Positions 1-11,034 of a DNA stretch of 64,000 bases are shown here, piece by piece. A model generated the notes under the pieces. It saw nothing but the letters and a program-made list of their open reading frames with translations, had not been told where the DNA came from and searched no databases. Source of the stretch: Tubulanus polymorphus (taxonomy: Eukaryota > Nemertea > Palaeonemertea > Tubulaniformes > Tubulanidae); the NCBI RefSeq assembly GCF_964204645.1, contig NC_134026.1:310001-374000 (forward strand), read 5' to 3'. The translations under genes and the position numbers were made by a program. The number at the start of each line of letters is the position of its first letter. The first letter of the stretch is position 1.

Positions 1-86
1 ATTTATTTCATGGATGGATTTGACTTAGCTGATTCCTTGGAAAAAGTACCCATATTAAAACAGGATTTAAAATCCCCCGTAGGCAC

Positions 87-134
87 GTCGTGCCTTCGGC
101 ACTCGTATTGCACATCTCGTGCCTTCGGCACTCG
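87..134. repeat. Two copies of a small GC-rich hairpin motif
   Basis: The 13-base palindromic motif GTGCCTTCGGCAC (5-bp stem, TTC loop) occurs at 90-102 and again at 119-131, each followed by TCG. It lies 3' of the last recognised exon of the minus-strand MAM-like gene. Nothing else between 1 and 362 could be assigned. No hydrophobic exon matching the transmembrane exon of the paralogue is visible there, so the 3' end of that gene is probably outside the window. Confidence 0.45.
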
Positions 135-362
135 GTTGCCGAAAATGCGGTAGTCATATTATGCTTCTGGATCCACCACTGCATGGTGGCGTCGCAAGTC
201 AACCCACACCCGCCCTCTATACATGAATACATGGTGACTGTACTGTAAGGGTTAACGATAATTCCTGCATCCCGCGGATTTCGACAGTTAATTTATGACG
301 ATGAACAAAACGGATGTAAAATATATAGTCGCATGCGATGGTTGTACTTAATGGTAACTCAC

Positions 363-2479
363 CGATGCCACTACAGGGGGCGTTGCGAATATGAATCTCA
401 TCGAGACCTAAACCATATCTATTATACTTTTTGTATATCTGTCTAAGTTCGAACACAATCTGAAATATTAAATTGAAATCAACATTATATTTCAGTCTCT
501 GAATAGTTACATTGACAAAATGTTGTGAAATACTGATGAAAAATAACTTAGTAAAGTTAAGACCCTCGAAAATGTTTCTACAAAACACACTTTTGATATT
601 AGTTTATCGCTTGTTCGTGACGATAGAAAATATAAGTTTCCAAGAATTAGTTACCAGGAATTGATAAGCGGACGGTACAAAGCTGACAGAAACTTTAATC
701 CAACGTGAATCACTGGAAGGTATTTTCCAATTTGTAAGAAATTTCAGCGACATTTTATCCGCATCATCGCCTCGTGAACCTTCATAGACGCTTAACTTAG
801 TCATCTGATTTCGAATATTCGCATTCGTGAACCAAAAATCTAAACATTTCCAGCCTTTATCCCACGTACGGATGATCGGTGTACTGATGACAATTTCTCG
901 GGGATAGGGACCCATCGTTAACAAATAATGACCCATCTTAGTACCATCTGTAAAATAACAAAACGAACATTAATCTTTTGGACGATTAACTATTTCTTAA
1001 GCCGGTAAATTCAACAAATATAGTTTCAGACTTTTTAGAGATTATGATCTATTTACATTAAGAGTGAACAAGGAAGTGGTTAGATTACGGTATGTCCTAT
1101 ATTTTCTTCATTATTTAAATCATGATTTCAAAAATGCTCTCTATCACGGGACTTTCCATATTTCCTTTATTATTTACATCATGATTTCAAAAATGCTCGC
1201 AATAGAATCGATTTCCTTTTGTAATTCATCTGAATGAATCATGATGCGTGTAGAGCATGGACGATAGATTCATGGTCAAAGCGAACTTACATTTCGTGAC
1301 GTCCTCATTTGGAGAGGAGTACTTTGCCAGCACTACCCGGGTGATATTAGCATGCTCGTAGTAATCCACATTACAGGAGCCCTTTTCAAATCCACAATAA
1401 AATAGATCTATATGAAGTAAAAGAAAAAACAGAATTAAAGAATACACACGTGGATATATAGAAGAACACAGCATGGAATCTTCAGACGTTAGGCCTCCTA
1501 TTACCTGAGTTAGAATAGGGTCACAACGAAATATACCTGTTTGCATACAATAAAAATGTTAAGATTGATAATAGATTTCATTCACAACAACGTTTCAGGC
1601 TACTAGCTAGGGGGTAGTCTTAAAACGGAGAGAATGCAACTGATTTTCAAAATATGATCTATATATTTTTTCCATTTCATTGGTTCGGTGCCAATGCTCA
1701 GGACCTCAAGATCAAATTCTAAATCACGTGTTCTCTTTACATTTGGAGTAAAGTTTAATATATATGAACACACGTATATGTGCACAGATCTATTTCAAAC
1801 AGATTTTTATTGACAATGTAATCGATGTCACACGCGCCCCTAGTTAAATGTAAACCTCGTGGTAGCCTGGTAAATATACCGAAATGTCATCTCTGTAAAT
1901 ACGATCGTATGTGACAAGGCGTGGCACATGTCCAACATGTGTGTACTGGTAGTACATATCCATCACCTCTATCAATGCAGCTGCAATGAATATTTGAAAG
2001 AAATGTGACTAAAATCATTAGTTATATAGTCAGGTAGCAGAGTTTTGGCGGGGGATCAGGGCGGAGGTCTAACCAAAAGTCCAAGATGCCGTTTGAGTAA
2101 GACAGACATTTGGGCCGCGATACAGTAATGGTAAATGTAGACATATTTCCAGGCTTAGTGAAATATACCTAAACGTTTTTGATACTAGATAATACTAGAT
2201 ATAGGACATTAACCATCTGGTTTGAGAATCTGTTTTCCAAGCGCGATCGTGTCGTTATAATGAGTATTCCCAACCACAGTTGTGGGTAACATCGATAGAA
2301 CGATACAAAAAGCGAACCGGAGAGATGTATATACTACAGATACGGTATAGTCGATAGGACAAAAAACCACCATCGATTCTATCCTTACCTTTCACGAGAC
2401 TCTGGGACGGCTCCGATATTTGCAGCACTAAAAGTAACGTGATTACACCACAGGTCACATAACCACAACCTCGAATCAT
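363..2479 (-). CDS. MAM-like domain membrane/secreted protein, 3' end missing
   Basis: Spliced minus-strand gene; coding exons 2479-2389, 1407-1291, 947-655 and 459-363. Junction phases are 1, 1, 0, 1 and every boundary has GT/AG. The start at 2479 opens a signal peptide (MIRGCGYV, then a Leu/Val-rich core). The ectodomain shows MAM-like landmarks: a Cys-x-Phe-Glu start (YCGFEKGSC), a KCLDFWF strand, a Trp-containing strand and a closing LDEI...C motif at the end of exon 4. The Asp-Trp motif of standard MAM domains is not obvious, so this is a divergent member. The exon that should carry the transmembrane segment is not found before position 1. The gene is the head-to-head paralogue of the plus-strand gene starting at 3442. 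MAM domains mediate cell-surface adhesion or receptor pairing; the exact role here is unknown. Confidence 0.72.
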
Positions 2480-3441
2480 CGGTAGGAAAACTGCATGGTC
2501 TAGTGTCACCACAACTGCGGGATGCTTACAGGTCACTGTGATGTTATTACACAACAAGCTGTTTCATAGAGAATCTCATGTGTATTACTATACTGGCGTA
2601 CGCGTACGTGTTTCACCAGTACGACACTACAACGGCTGCAAACGAATAAATACGCGGCGTCACAATATATCGAGTGTATGCAAGGTAGCAGGCACTGTCT
2701 TGGCGCGATGTCAACAAATTCAGCCCTTTTAAATTTGAATCACTTCTCGCTTTGTTGTGGTTCCAATGAGGAAATTAAAAGTATGTTAAGTCCCAATGCG
2801 TATGGATTTTATATTTGATTGTAGATTTTGTAAATAGTCATGAAATTAGACGCCCAACAGTTAGAACGTCTTCGTCGTTTTAAAGGAGTTTAATGACCAC
2901 CAAACAAACACGACGAATCACTATATCGTTCTTGACCTATAAGCACATTGTGTGTGATGTCTTGTATATAAAGAAATGTAAATTCACAAATGCACAACGT
3001 AATAAAATACACAAAACACATTACATAATGTATGCGCCATTGATCTAAAATTGAAATTAGGGTTATTATTGGCAGTCGTATCGCAGAATCTAAAATAAAG
3101 CTTCAATCGGCGCAATTCTTTCTTCTTCAACTGCTATTAAACAATATGGCCGACCTGATGTTATAATGTCACAGTCACTGTTCTCTGTTTTTCAATTATC
3201 CTATTCCCTTGTGTTTAATAGAAATCGAATCAGGATTTTTGTTTCATTTCTCCATCATTGGCCGTCATCGTACAATATTCATCAAGCCGTAATTGCGTTT
3301 CCATGGAAACTGCATCCCTGACGGCTGCACAGGAGCGTGTGTTATTAGTGAACGGCAGTCCGCGGTTGATGTACTGCTAGAAGAGACATCGAGTTTATCG
3401 ACGACAACGAAATAAAATGGCGTTTACTGCCTCGTAGCAAA
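2480..3441. promoter_or_regulatory. Divergent promoter region between the MAM-like paralogues
   Basis: About 960 bases separate the two start codons. The region contains a perfect palindrome GTTTCCATGGAAAC at 3297-3310, fitting the RFX X-box pattern (two half sites around an AT spacer), 132 bases upstream of the plus-strand start codon. No TATA box is evident. X-boxes are classically bound by RFX factors, often in ciliary gene promoters; use here is an inference. Confidence 0.45.
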
Positions 3442-6255
3442 ATGCGAGGATTATTCGAATATTTGTCTATTTTTGTTTTACTTAACATCCATGAATGTGA
3501 GTATTTCGTTGTAATTATAATAAGCTAAATATGACGTATAGATTCTGTCTCTATAACTACGTGTTGAACCTAAGTGTCTGATGTACCACAGGTTGGTACA
3601 CTAGGATCGTAGAGCAACGTAGATCACTGCGGAGACAACCTGCCAGGACTTGGTGAAGTAAAATTCTGTGATATAATGAATATTGTATCTATCTACACCT
3701 TTGATTTTCACATGAAGCGGAATATTTGATAAGAATGTAACTGATTTTTACAGTTTAAAAACCGTGGTCCCGTCGTGAGGTTAAACGAACGATCATATAA
3801 ATATGGTTAGGCTTGGGAAACCCAGATCAAAACGACGTAAATAAAGTTGAATGATCATAGCCAAAACTTATGTCTAACAATGAAATGAAAATCACATTTC
3901 AAAGGTTTGAAAAATTGAATCATACAGTTTATATAGTTCTACGCTCGCCTATAAAAATACGTTATATCTAAATAGAACCGATTTTATCGGAGTACTTCCT
4001 GGTAAAAACCATTAATGCATTAACGATTTTTAACGCCGTAAAAACCGTTACAATTATATATACATTGATACCTTAAAAATGCGTTATTCAAGGGGCTCTG
4101 TATGAGTCGATGTTCACTACGTCATCAATATTCGCGTTTCAAAATAACAATTACAAATGTGAATTTTGGCGTTTGAGTTTATAATTAAATGTATTTCATT
4201 TTTGATGAATTTTAATAATAATTTTGAGAGGATGTGCATTACGTCATCGCTCTATCGGGGATAGACTGGTTGCCGGGCAATTCAATTCAATTATCGATAT
4301 ATTCAAATCAAAATAACGATATATGTTTTATTTTTCAAGGGGTCAATAAAGTTTCTTGTTTTTCGATCGAACAGGTTTCGGGGATATCGCGTGGAGATGC
4401 GACTTCGAAAAACCGGGAGAATGTGGACTGACACATAATAAATACTGCGCAGCACGACACGTCAAAGAGTTGAATTATTACAGTAAGATTGCAATACATA
4501 TATGTATATATTGTCACACCACATTTAAGATACTGAAAAAGAAATCATTTTAGTCGTCGTCGGGTTCGTTATAAACACCTCACTGCGCCCAAAGTCTCGC
4601 CGATATTGATATGCATAACGATATTTTCATCAGTTTTGAAAGAATATCAAAGATCTCAAAATTTATATATTTTGAAATTTAATTTATCATGAATTTCTTC
4701 GAATTAGTACGTTTGTCTCACTTAGGAATATCTCAAATAGAAACGTATATGATCTATCAGATTACTATTGTCTATGCCGAAGATCGTTCACATTCGTACT
4801 GGGCACAAATTGCTTGTAAATTACGTTATACCATGGACGTATAATCTAGTTTATACGTCCATGGTTATACACACTAATGGATGACCCAGCGTAATGGATG
4901 TATAAAAATGCATATAAAAGATACCAAAATGTATAGAAGAATTTATTGGGTGTTTCAGTAAAAACCGGCGATGTTGGACCTCGGGGATTCGATCATATAA
5001 TGGAATGTGTGGTAGAGGTACCTATAGACCTAACTATGGACCCGAAAAAATCTGAATCTGCCAGTTCCGTCAAACTACGAAAAGGCAATAAATGTCTGCA
5101 GTTTTGGTACGCGAAATTCGGTCCATCGATGACATACACGTTGACTTTTACGACGAACTACTCGTCAGAATCTCCGGCTAAAAATTGGAAATTCGTCATC
5201 GCGACGCCTTCCGATAATTACGATGGAATGTGGCTGAAAATGACCAAAGAGTTCACGATTCCTGACGATACAAATCTCGCTGCTTTAAAGGTAAATTTGG
5301 GATATGTTTAAGGTGGGATAAGTTGCACACACGTTAACCAGCGGATGAATATGATTGTACTAATCACCATGTCAGTTATCCGCTAGTTTACTCGGGAGTA
5401 GTTTACCCCCGGTTTATGGCTCTGATTCTAAACGATCGTTTTGCAGTTTAAACTACGACCTTCGGTTCGAGGAGTTTCATACACGATATTGCTGGACGAT
5501 TTGGAAATATCAGATTCTTGTAACGACATCGGTATGTATCAATAACATTGAAACATTAGAAAATAAACTATAGTCGACGATGATCTCTAGGATGAGATCG
5601 AAACGTCGTGTATTTTATATATTTTAGATTTTTCGGATAAATAAATTCTTGGTTTTTAAAATTCTTTTAATTTCTAATAGTTGGTTTTTTTATCTTATAA
5701 ACTATAGTCGATTTTTAAGTGCAATCTTACATATACATCGTTATAAATATATTGATTTTATGTTAATTTTCCGATAAACATATAATACTGTGATTAACCG
5801 ATGAGAAAGGATTGTTACAAGTGGAAAACCTAAACTTTGCGCTGCTTTATTTGATAAACTAGAGATTTTTAATGTTCACGTTATATTTTAAATCGTGTCT
5901 CGTTACAGATGAAGAAACTCATGGATCAATTAATTCTTTGATAAGAGATAACACATTCGGCGCGATAATCGGAGCAGTCGTTGGGGTGATGATACTTATA
6001 TCGGCCATTTTTATCGTGAATCATTTTTATCGCCTTAAACCGACCGAAGCGGGCGCGTTGGAAAGTCTGAGAAGGGTTAACGAAGACGTGAATTCCCGTC
6101 GCGGTTCATCTAAGAGGAGATCTTACCGGCGAATTCTCGGATTTAAAGCGGCATTGCCTCAGTATCACGCCGCAAATACAATCAATTCTCAATACAAGTC
6201 GCAGTTTTCATCTAGTAGAAAATTGTACCACGATTTCGGCCCAGAAGACGTCTAA
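3442..6255 (+). CDS. MAM-like single-pass membrane protein, complete (308 aa)
   Basis: Coding exons 3442-3496, 4375-4482, 4959-5290, 5447-5531 and 5909-6255; phases 1, 1, 0, 1; 927 nt in total. Residues 1-18 form a short signal peptide (MRGLFEYLSIFVLLNIHE). The ectodomain (about 19-205) has MAM-type marks: RCDFEKPGECG near residue 26, KCLQFWYAKFG in exon 3, a W-rich strand, and LLDDLEISDSC closing the domain. A Gly/Val/Ile-rich transmembrane helix lies at about 210-231. It is followed by a 77-residue cytoplasmic tail with a basic patch (RRGSSKRRSYRR) and the C-terminus GPEDV, which fits a class III PDZ ligand. A likely poly(A) signal AATAAA is at 6618-6623, with a second at 6711-6716. It probably acts as a type I cell-surface adhesion or receptor protein; no enzyme domain is present. 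Confidence 0.8.
3764..3830 (+). mobile_element. SINE core fragment in intron 1 of the MAM-like gene
   Basis: The stretch GTGGTCCCGTCGTGAGGTTA plus a GCTTGGGAAACCC block about 40 bases later is repeated at 24026-24096, where it follows a tRNA-like head. This copy lacks the head and is a truncated fragment. The shared core is seen directly; the family name is not determined. Confidence 0.5.
4830..4865. repeat. Perfect 14-bp inverted repeat, intronic
   Basis: ACCATGGACGTATA (4830-4843) and its exact reverse complement (4852-4865) flank an 8-base loop in intron 2 of the MAM-like gene. It could be a tiny foldback remnant. The stem is too short for a typical animal pre-miRNA. Confidence 0.5.
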
Positions 6256-6617
6256 CATCGAAATACTTCACGCATAATGTGGATTACTGCTTCTTCGCGA
6301 CGACATGGGCAGAATAGTACACAGCAAACACTGCAAAACTCTCAGCAAAACTCTCAGCAAAATCCTAATATTTTCTACAATATGTAAAAAGACGCTTCGA
6401 AAAAAATAGAAGTTATTTAAATATGGCGTATTTTCTGGATTAATTCAAAGATTGATAAACTGAAAATATTCTCTCATCCAGATTCATGTGTATATATTAT
6501 TATATATGTTCGTTCTTTTATATTCCGAATGTGCTTCAAATAACATTTCTTGATTTTTCTAAATGACGTGACTATAGTTTACGAGTATAGTTCATTTGTA
6601 TAGATTCTGATCGATAG

Positions 6618-6623
6618 AATAAA
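6618..6623 (+). terminator. Poly(A) signal of the plus-strand MAM-like gene
   Basis: Canonical AATAAA about 360 bases after the stop codon at 6253-6255, with another at 6711-6716. Either could direct 3' end formation. Confidence 0.45.
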
Positions 6624-6987
6624 ATGAAGAATTTCAGATTTTCAGGTTGTTTTTTTATTGAGGAAGATGATATGAATGCTGTTCATTATGAGATATCCTC
6701 CTAGAATCTCAATAAATGGCCAGCCAGGCGTGACGTCATTGCATAGCTTGTATACACCTCGGATTAATGAGCAATTATCTCGTATTTCTCTCGTTGCCCG
6801 GTTACAAGATGGGAAATAATGCCGCGCTCAAAAAGACGACAGAATGAATATCGTGCTGGTGTAATACATGATCAGTACGATAGAGGTCGCCTGAGTAACA
6901 GGAACAGACTAAAGTACGACAGCGAGATTACCAGGTTATCGTATAACCATGACTCGTCTTTAGTGTAGAAATGGGACGCATCTGTAA

Positions 6988-7678
6988 CTGAGGTGCTGGG
7001 TTGAGGACACTAGCCACTGAGGTGCTGGGTCGAGGACACTAGCCACTGAGGTGCTGGGTCGAGGACACTAGCCACTGAGGTGCTGGGTCGAGGACACTAG
7101 CCACTGAGGTGCTGGGTCGAGGACACTAGCCACTGAGGTGCTGGGTCGAGGACACTAGCCACTGAGGTGCTGGGTCGTGGACACTAGCCACTGAGGTGCT
7201 GGGTCGAGGACACTAGCCACTGAGGTGCTGGGTCGAGGACACTAGCCACTGAGGTGCTGGGTCGAGGACACTAGCCACTGAGGTGCTGGGTTGAGGACAC
7301 TAGCCACTGAGGTGCTGGGTCGAGGACACTAGCCACTGAGGTGCTGGGTCGTGGACACTAGCCACTGAGGTGCTGGGTCGAGGACACTAGCCACTGAGGT
7401 GCTGGGTCGTGGACACTAGCCACTGAGGTGCCAGGTCGAGGACACTAGCCACTGAGGTGCTGGGTCGAGGACACTAGCCACTGAGGTGCTGGGTCGAGGA
7501 CACTAGCCACTGAGGTGCTGGGTCGAGGACACTAGCCACTGAGGTGCTGGGTCGAGGACACTAGCCACTGAGGTGCTGGGTCGAGGACACTAGCCACTGA
7601 GGTGCTGGGTCGAGGACACTAGCCACTGAGGTGCTGGGTCGAGGACACTAGCCACTGAGGTGCTGGGTCGAGGACACT
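6988..7678. repeat. 29-bp minisatellite, about 24 copies
   Basis: The unit begins ACTGAGGTGCTGGGTCGAGG and continues ACACTAGCC. Copies are almost identical, differing mainly at one position (TCGAGG, TTGAGG or TCGTGG), with one copy reading CCAGGTCG. Units are directly adjacent, with no spacers, so this is not a CRISPR array. The flanks 6256-6987 and 7679-10,265 hold no gene I can support. Confidence 0.95.
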
Positions 7679-9186
7679 TCACCTCTGTTTAAATGGTACA
7701 AATACGTCTTGTGACTGGTCGCATCTGTAATTATTCCCAAGTTACTGGCTAAATGTAACGAATGTACTTAGGATGGAAGAGAGAGATCCAATATGTGTGT
7801 GCGCGCATTTATGAATTTGATTAATGATCCAGTGCGAGGATTAATATCGATGAACAGCAGCATCTACGTATCTAAACCACAGATTCCCTATAAACCACAG
7901 CGCGGCGGAATCCAGTTTATGGATCGATGCCAAAATTTGATCATCGATGACCCGTGATTTTGTAGTGCACTGTGAGCGTCGTGTGGTGAACCACGTTGAG
8001 AAACTCAGGCAAATTTCAGCAGTTCTAATCGGAGTAAAGTGTTAAAAATCCGCCACTTGAGCGGCGCAGCTCGACGAGTACCACGAATTTAGTTTACATT
8101 CCGTGGAATTTGAAACTCTATCAATGCCTAATTAGTATAAGCTTACAGCAACAAAAAACCAGAAATGTTAATCACCTAAACGAATATATCGTAATAGACT
8201 TTGATCTCATGTTTTGAGTTACGCAAACAATGACTGTGTTCAATATTTGCTTACTCCAAAAAATACTGTTTCCAATTTTGCTTTTTGCGTGATGTGCGCC
8301 ATGTATGATCGTACGCCTACACATATTAATCCTATGATAGAATAGCCACACTCTCAAAGATTGAGAATATGATGATAGATGGGGTCGTTACGATGACAGC
8401 ACGAAACGTTGTGTATTTTTATCTTTGAATCAATAAATAGATTTCGTTTCAATCTTTTGACTTTGTAAATAGTTTTATTCTCCGATTCCTCGATGATAAG
8501 ACATTGCGTCACAGCATCCCATTTTGAATTCCTAATTCGACCACCGAGGCGCGCACCTGTTATCATCGTTTTTTGCAGACGATATCAGCAGAACCTAAGG
8601 TTAATTCAGTTCAATTCCGAGAAAGTTACGAAGATCTTTTCTTGGACGATGTTGGTCACAAAACCAAAAATTACGCTAATGCGTGGTTATGCCAAACGGA
8701 GGATTACAGGGGATGAGACTCTTACAACGAGTAGCGATAAAAACTGCATAAAATTCCACGATCATCTCTGCAATTACAACCAGGGATTCCTGCAACTAGT
8801 TTAGTTATCTGATCCTCGTGAGAATGCAGATTTCTACAAACATTAAGACTTTCATCTCGAGAATTGTCTGAATATGGTTTATTTTCAAAACTATAAAGAA
8901 GCCTATTTCGATCATTTTAATGAAATATGTTTTATAAATTCAAAGACACATTTTCACAGTTAAGAACGAACAGATTTACTTAGGTTTCATTAGAAATATG
9001 AGCTTTCGCTTCTAGTGCATAGAGTATATTAGCTTCATTGTACATGAGTCATTTACTTATTTTTCAATTACATTTAACTTCAAATTCATCCCCTTAACTA
9101 AAGAACTGGGTTCCGATATGGCCTATCGTTCTTTATTTGGATTAAATCTAGGAGTGGGCTCTACGGACAATAGAGGGAAGTCTTCG

Positions 9187-9222
9187 TGACGTCAGCCGAC
9201 CGGGATATTATGTGTGACGTCA
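9187..9222. promoter_or_regulatory. Pair of perfect CRE palindromes
   Basis: TGACGTCA occurs at 9187-9194 and again at 9215-9222, 28 bases apart. It is about 1.05 kb upstream of the TATA box of the helical-cytokine-like gene, so it could be an enhancer of that gene. A third CRE is at 6731-6738. CREB/ATF binding is the known property of the motif; function here is inferred. Confidence 0.35.
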
Positions 9223-10265
9223 ACATCTTTTAACTGGTACAATGACCCGCATAGTTATAGTAACAAGTCCGTGTACCACATTCAAAGCGGGATACTCATT
9301 ATTGGTGTCGATTTATGTTCTAATTGTTTGTATATAGGGGAAATGAGATGAATGACACAAATTGTTGGAGGCTGCCGAAGGGACGGACTGCATAGATTTG
9401 TGAACTTTATCGTGTCGAGATTATCAACAAGTGACTATCCAATTCAGTTGAAGAATAAAGCCCACAATCAAAGAATAACTATATGAAAAATTTGTCGTAT
9501 CAAAACTCAAATGCTATGAGCCATTATCGTAAATGGCTCGTAGTGTATGAGTCGAATTGACGATTGTTACTAATTTTAGTGGTCAGATCGGAATTAGTCT
9601 TGTTAATCGAGTTGGCCACTTTTTAAAATCCCAGCACCACGTCCCCGGCCTGTATATTACAGTTCGTAAGCGTTTTACCAACATTATTAGAGTCTTTTGT
9701 CAACAATTCATTAATGATAAATAACATGAGTAACAAATTTCATTCATCAGTTATTTACGAGACTAATTTCTGAAGGAGTGGCTTTCTTGTGGTTGGGTAA
9801 TTGTGGCCCACCGATTGAAGGGGCTTAACCGCATTTTTCAACAACATTTCACTTCGGAAATTCCGAAAAGACACTGAATCGTTACCGCTAGGAAGGAAAA
9901 TAGAGTATGATTCGTCAAGTGGGTTATACGCAATTTTAGAATTCTTCGATTCATTCTTTTTTCATGACACACATTATCCAGGCTGGTGTTATATTTAAAT
10001 TTTGATTTAAAGGTAGATTAGATAATGAAATTTAATTCCGTCGTTCATGATAAATCGGCCTAAGAGGTTTTCAGAGTTACTGGGATTTGACTCTTTTAGG
10101 ATTATAGCTTACATATTCTAAATTCAAACTTCCATATGAAAATATTAAACAAACAAAAAATCAATTTTCCGCTTTACTGAATTCTTTCGCCTTACAACGC
10201 GGTAACGTTTGTTACGTTACGCAGATCATGTTTTTGGTAGCGCGCGACTGATGTATTTACTAAGG

Positions 10266-10595
10266 TATAAAACCGCACAAATGATGTTCGTAGCTTTTAA
10301 TAAAATGTGGTTAATGAATATATAGCCCTGTAGCACTCTCCGATAGCCACATTTAACTATCGCGTTATGTTTCAACCATATATAGCGCGAGGATTCCCCG
10401 TTGGCCTAAATTCTCGGAATCGTAACGTCACGATAGAGGATATCGGTATAAAACATGATGGTTCCATCAAGGCTCAGCATCAGTTTATCAGAGTGCTAAA
10501 ACTAAACAACTCTAATAGATTAGACTCGTACAACGAGACAACACGAAGCACTGGTTGTGGTAATAAATCGTACACATAAACTCAGTAAATAAAAG
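10266..10595 (+). promoter_or_regulatory. TATA promoter and 5' untranslated exon of the cytokine-like gene
   Basis: TATAAAA at 10266-10272 predicts a start site near 10,296. The following exon ends in a consensus donor (AAAAG|GTAAGT, exon end 10595), and an acceptor TTTACAG ends at 11007, just before the coding exon. The untranslated exon contains an open frame with its own ATG (10367-10579, 70 codons). If the model is right this is a long upstream ORF that could restrain translation of the main protein. Confidence 0.45.
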
Positions 10596-11034
10596 GTAAG
10601 TGCTAATAGTATTACATAAGGCAATTGTTTTAAATTAAAACCAAAAATGCGTGGGAGGTTTTGAACTAGATATGAAGTGTTGAATATTGCATCATTGAGT
10701 TGTCGCACGAACGTCGAGTCGTGCGACCAATCTGATAATGAATATCCATTAATTTCCCGATAGTAAAAAATTCTAACGGGCTGTGCAAATATTAGTTTCA
10801 ATTCGTTATGCATCGGTAAATAGTATATCTGATGCGAATTTTCGCCATATAAGGAAATGTGACGTCTGATTTCACGCATGTTTTGAGGGATTTAAAACCG
10901 TTTGGATTTTATTTCTTTTGAATATTTTCGCAACAAGACTCAACTGGAGCGAATCGTCGCTGGAGTCCGTGAACAAATTCACAGAATTGCTTATTATCTA
11001 TTTACAGCGTGTACAGAATACTAAACCCGAAACG

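Noticed and set aside
4830-4865. microRNA hairpin
   Set aside because: A 14-bp stem with an 8-base loop is too short for a typical pre-miRNA.
6988-7678. Possible CRISPR array (29-bp regular repeat)
   Set aside because: Repeats are directly adjacent with no unique spacers, and the DNA is eukaryotic.
8493-8804. Plus-strand 103-codon frame and an alternative frame after a TTTTTGCAG acceptor
   Set aside because: No partner exon with matching phase and no recognisable domain.
10520-10879. Minus-strand 119-codon frame with a hydrophobic stretch
   Set aside because: It overlaps the predicted 5' exon of the cytokine-like gene on the other strand and has no promoter or family support. It remains possible but weak.
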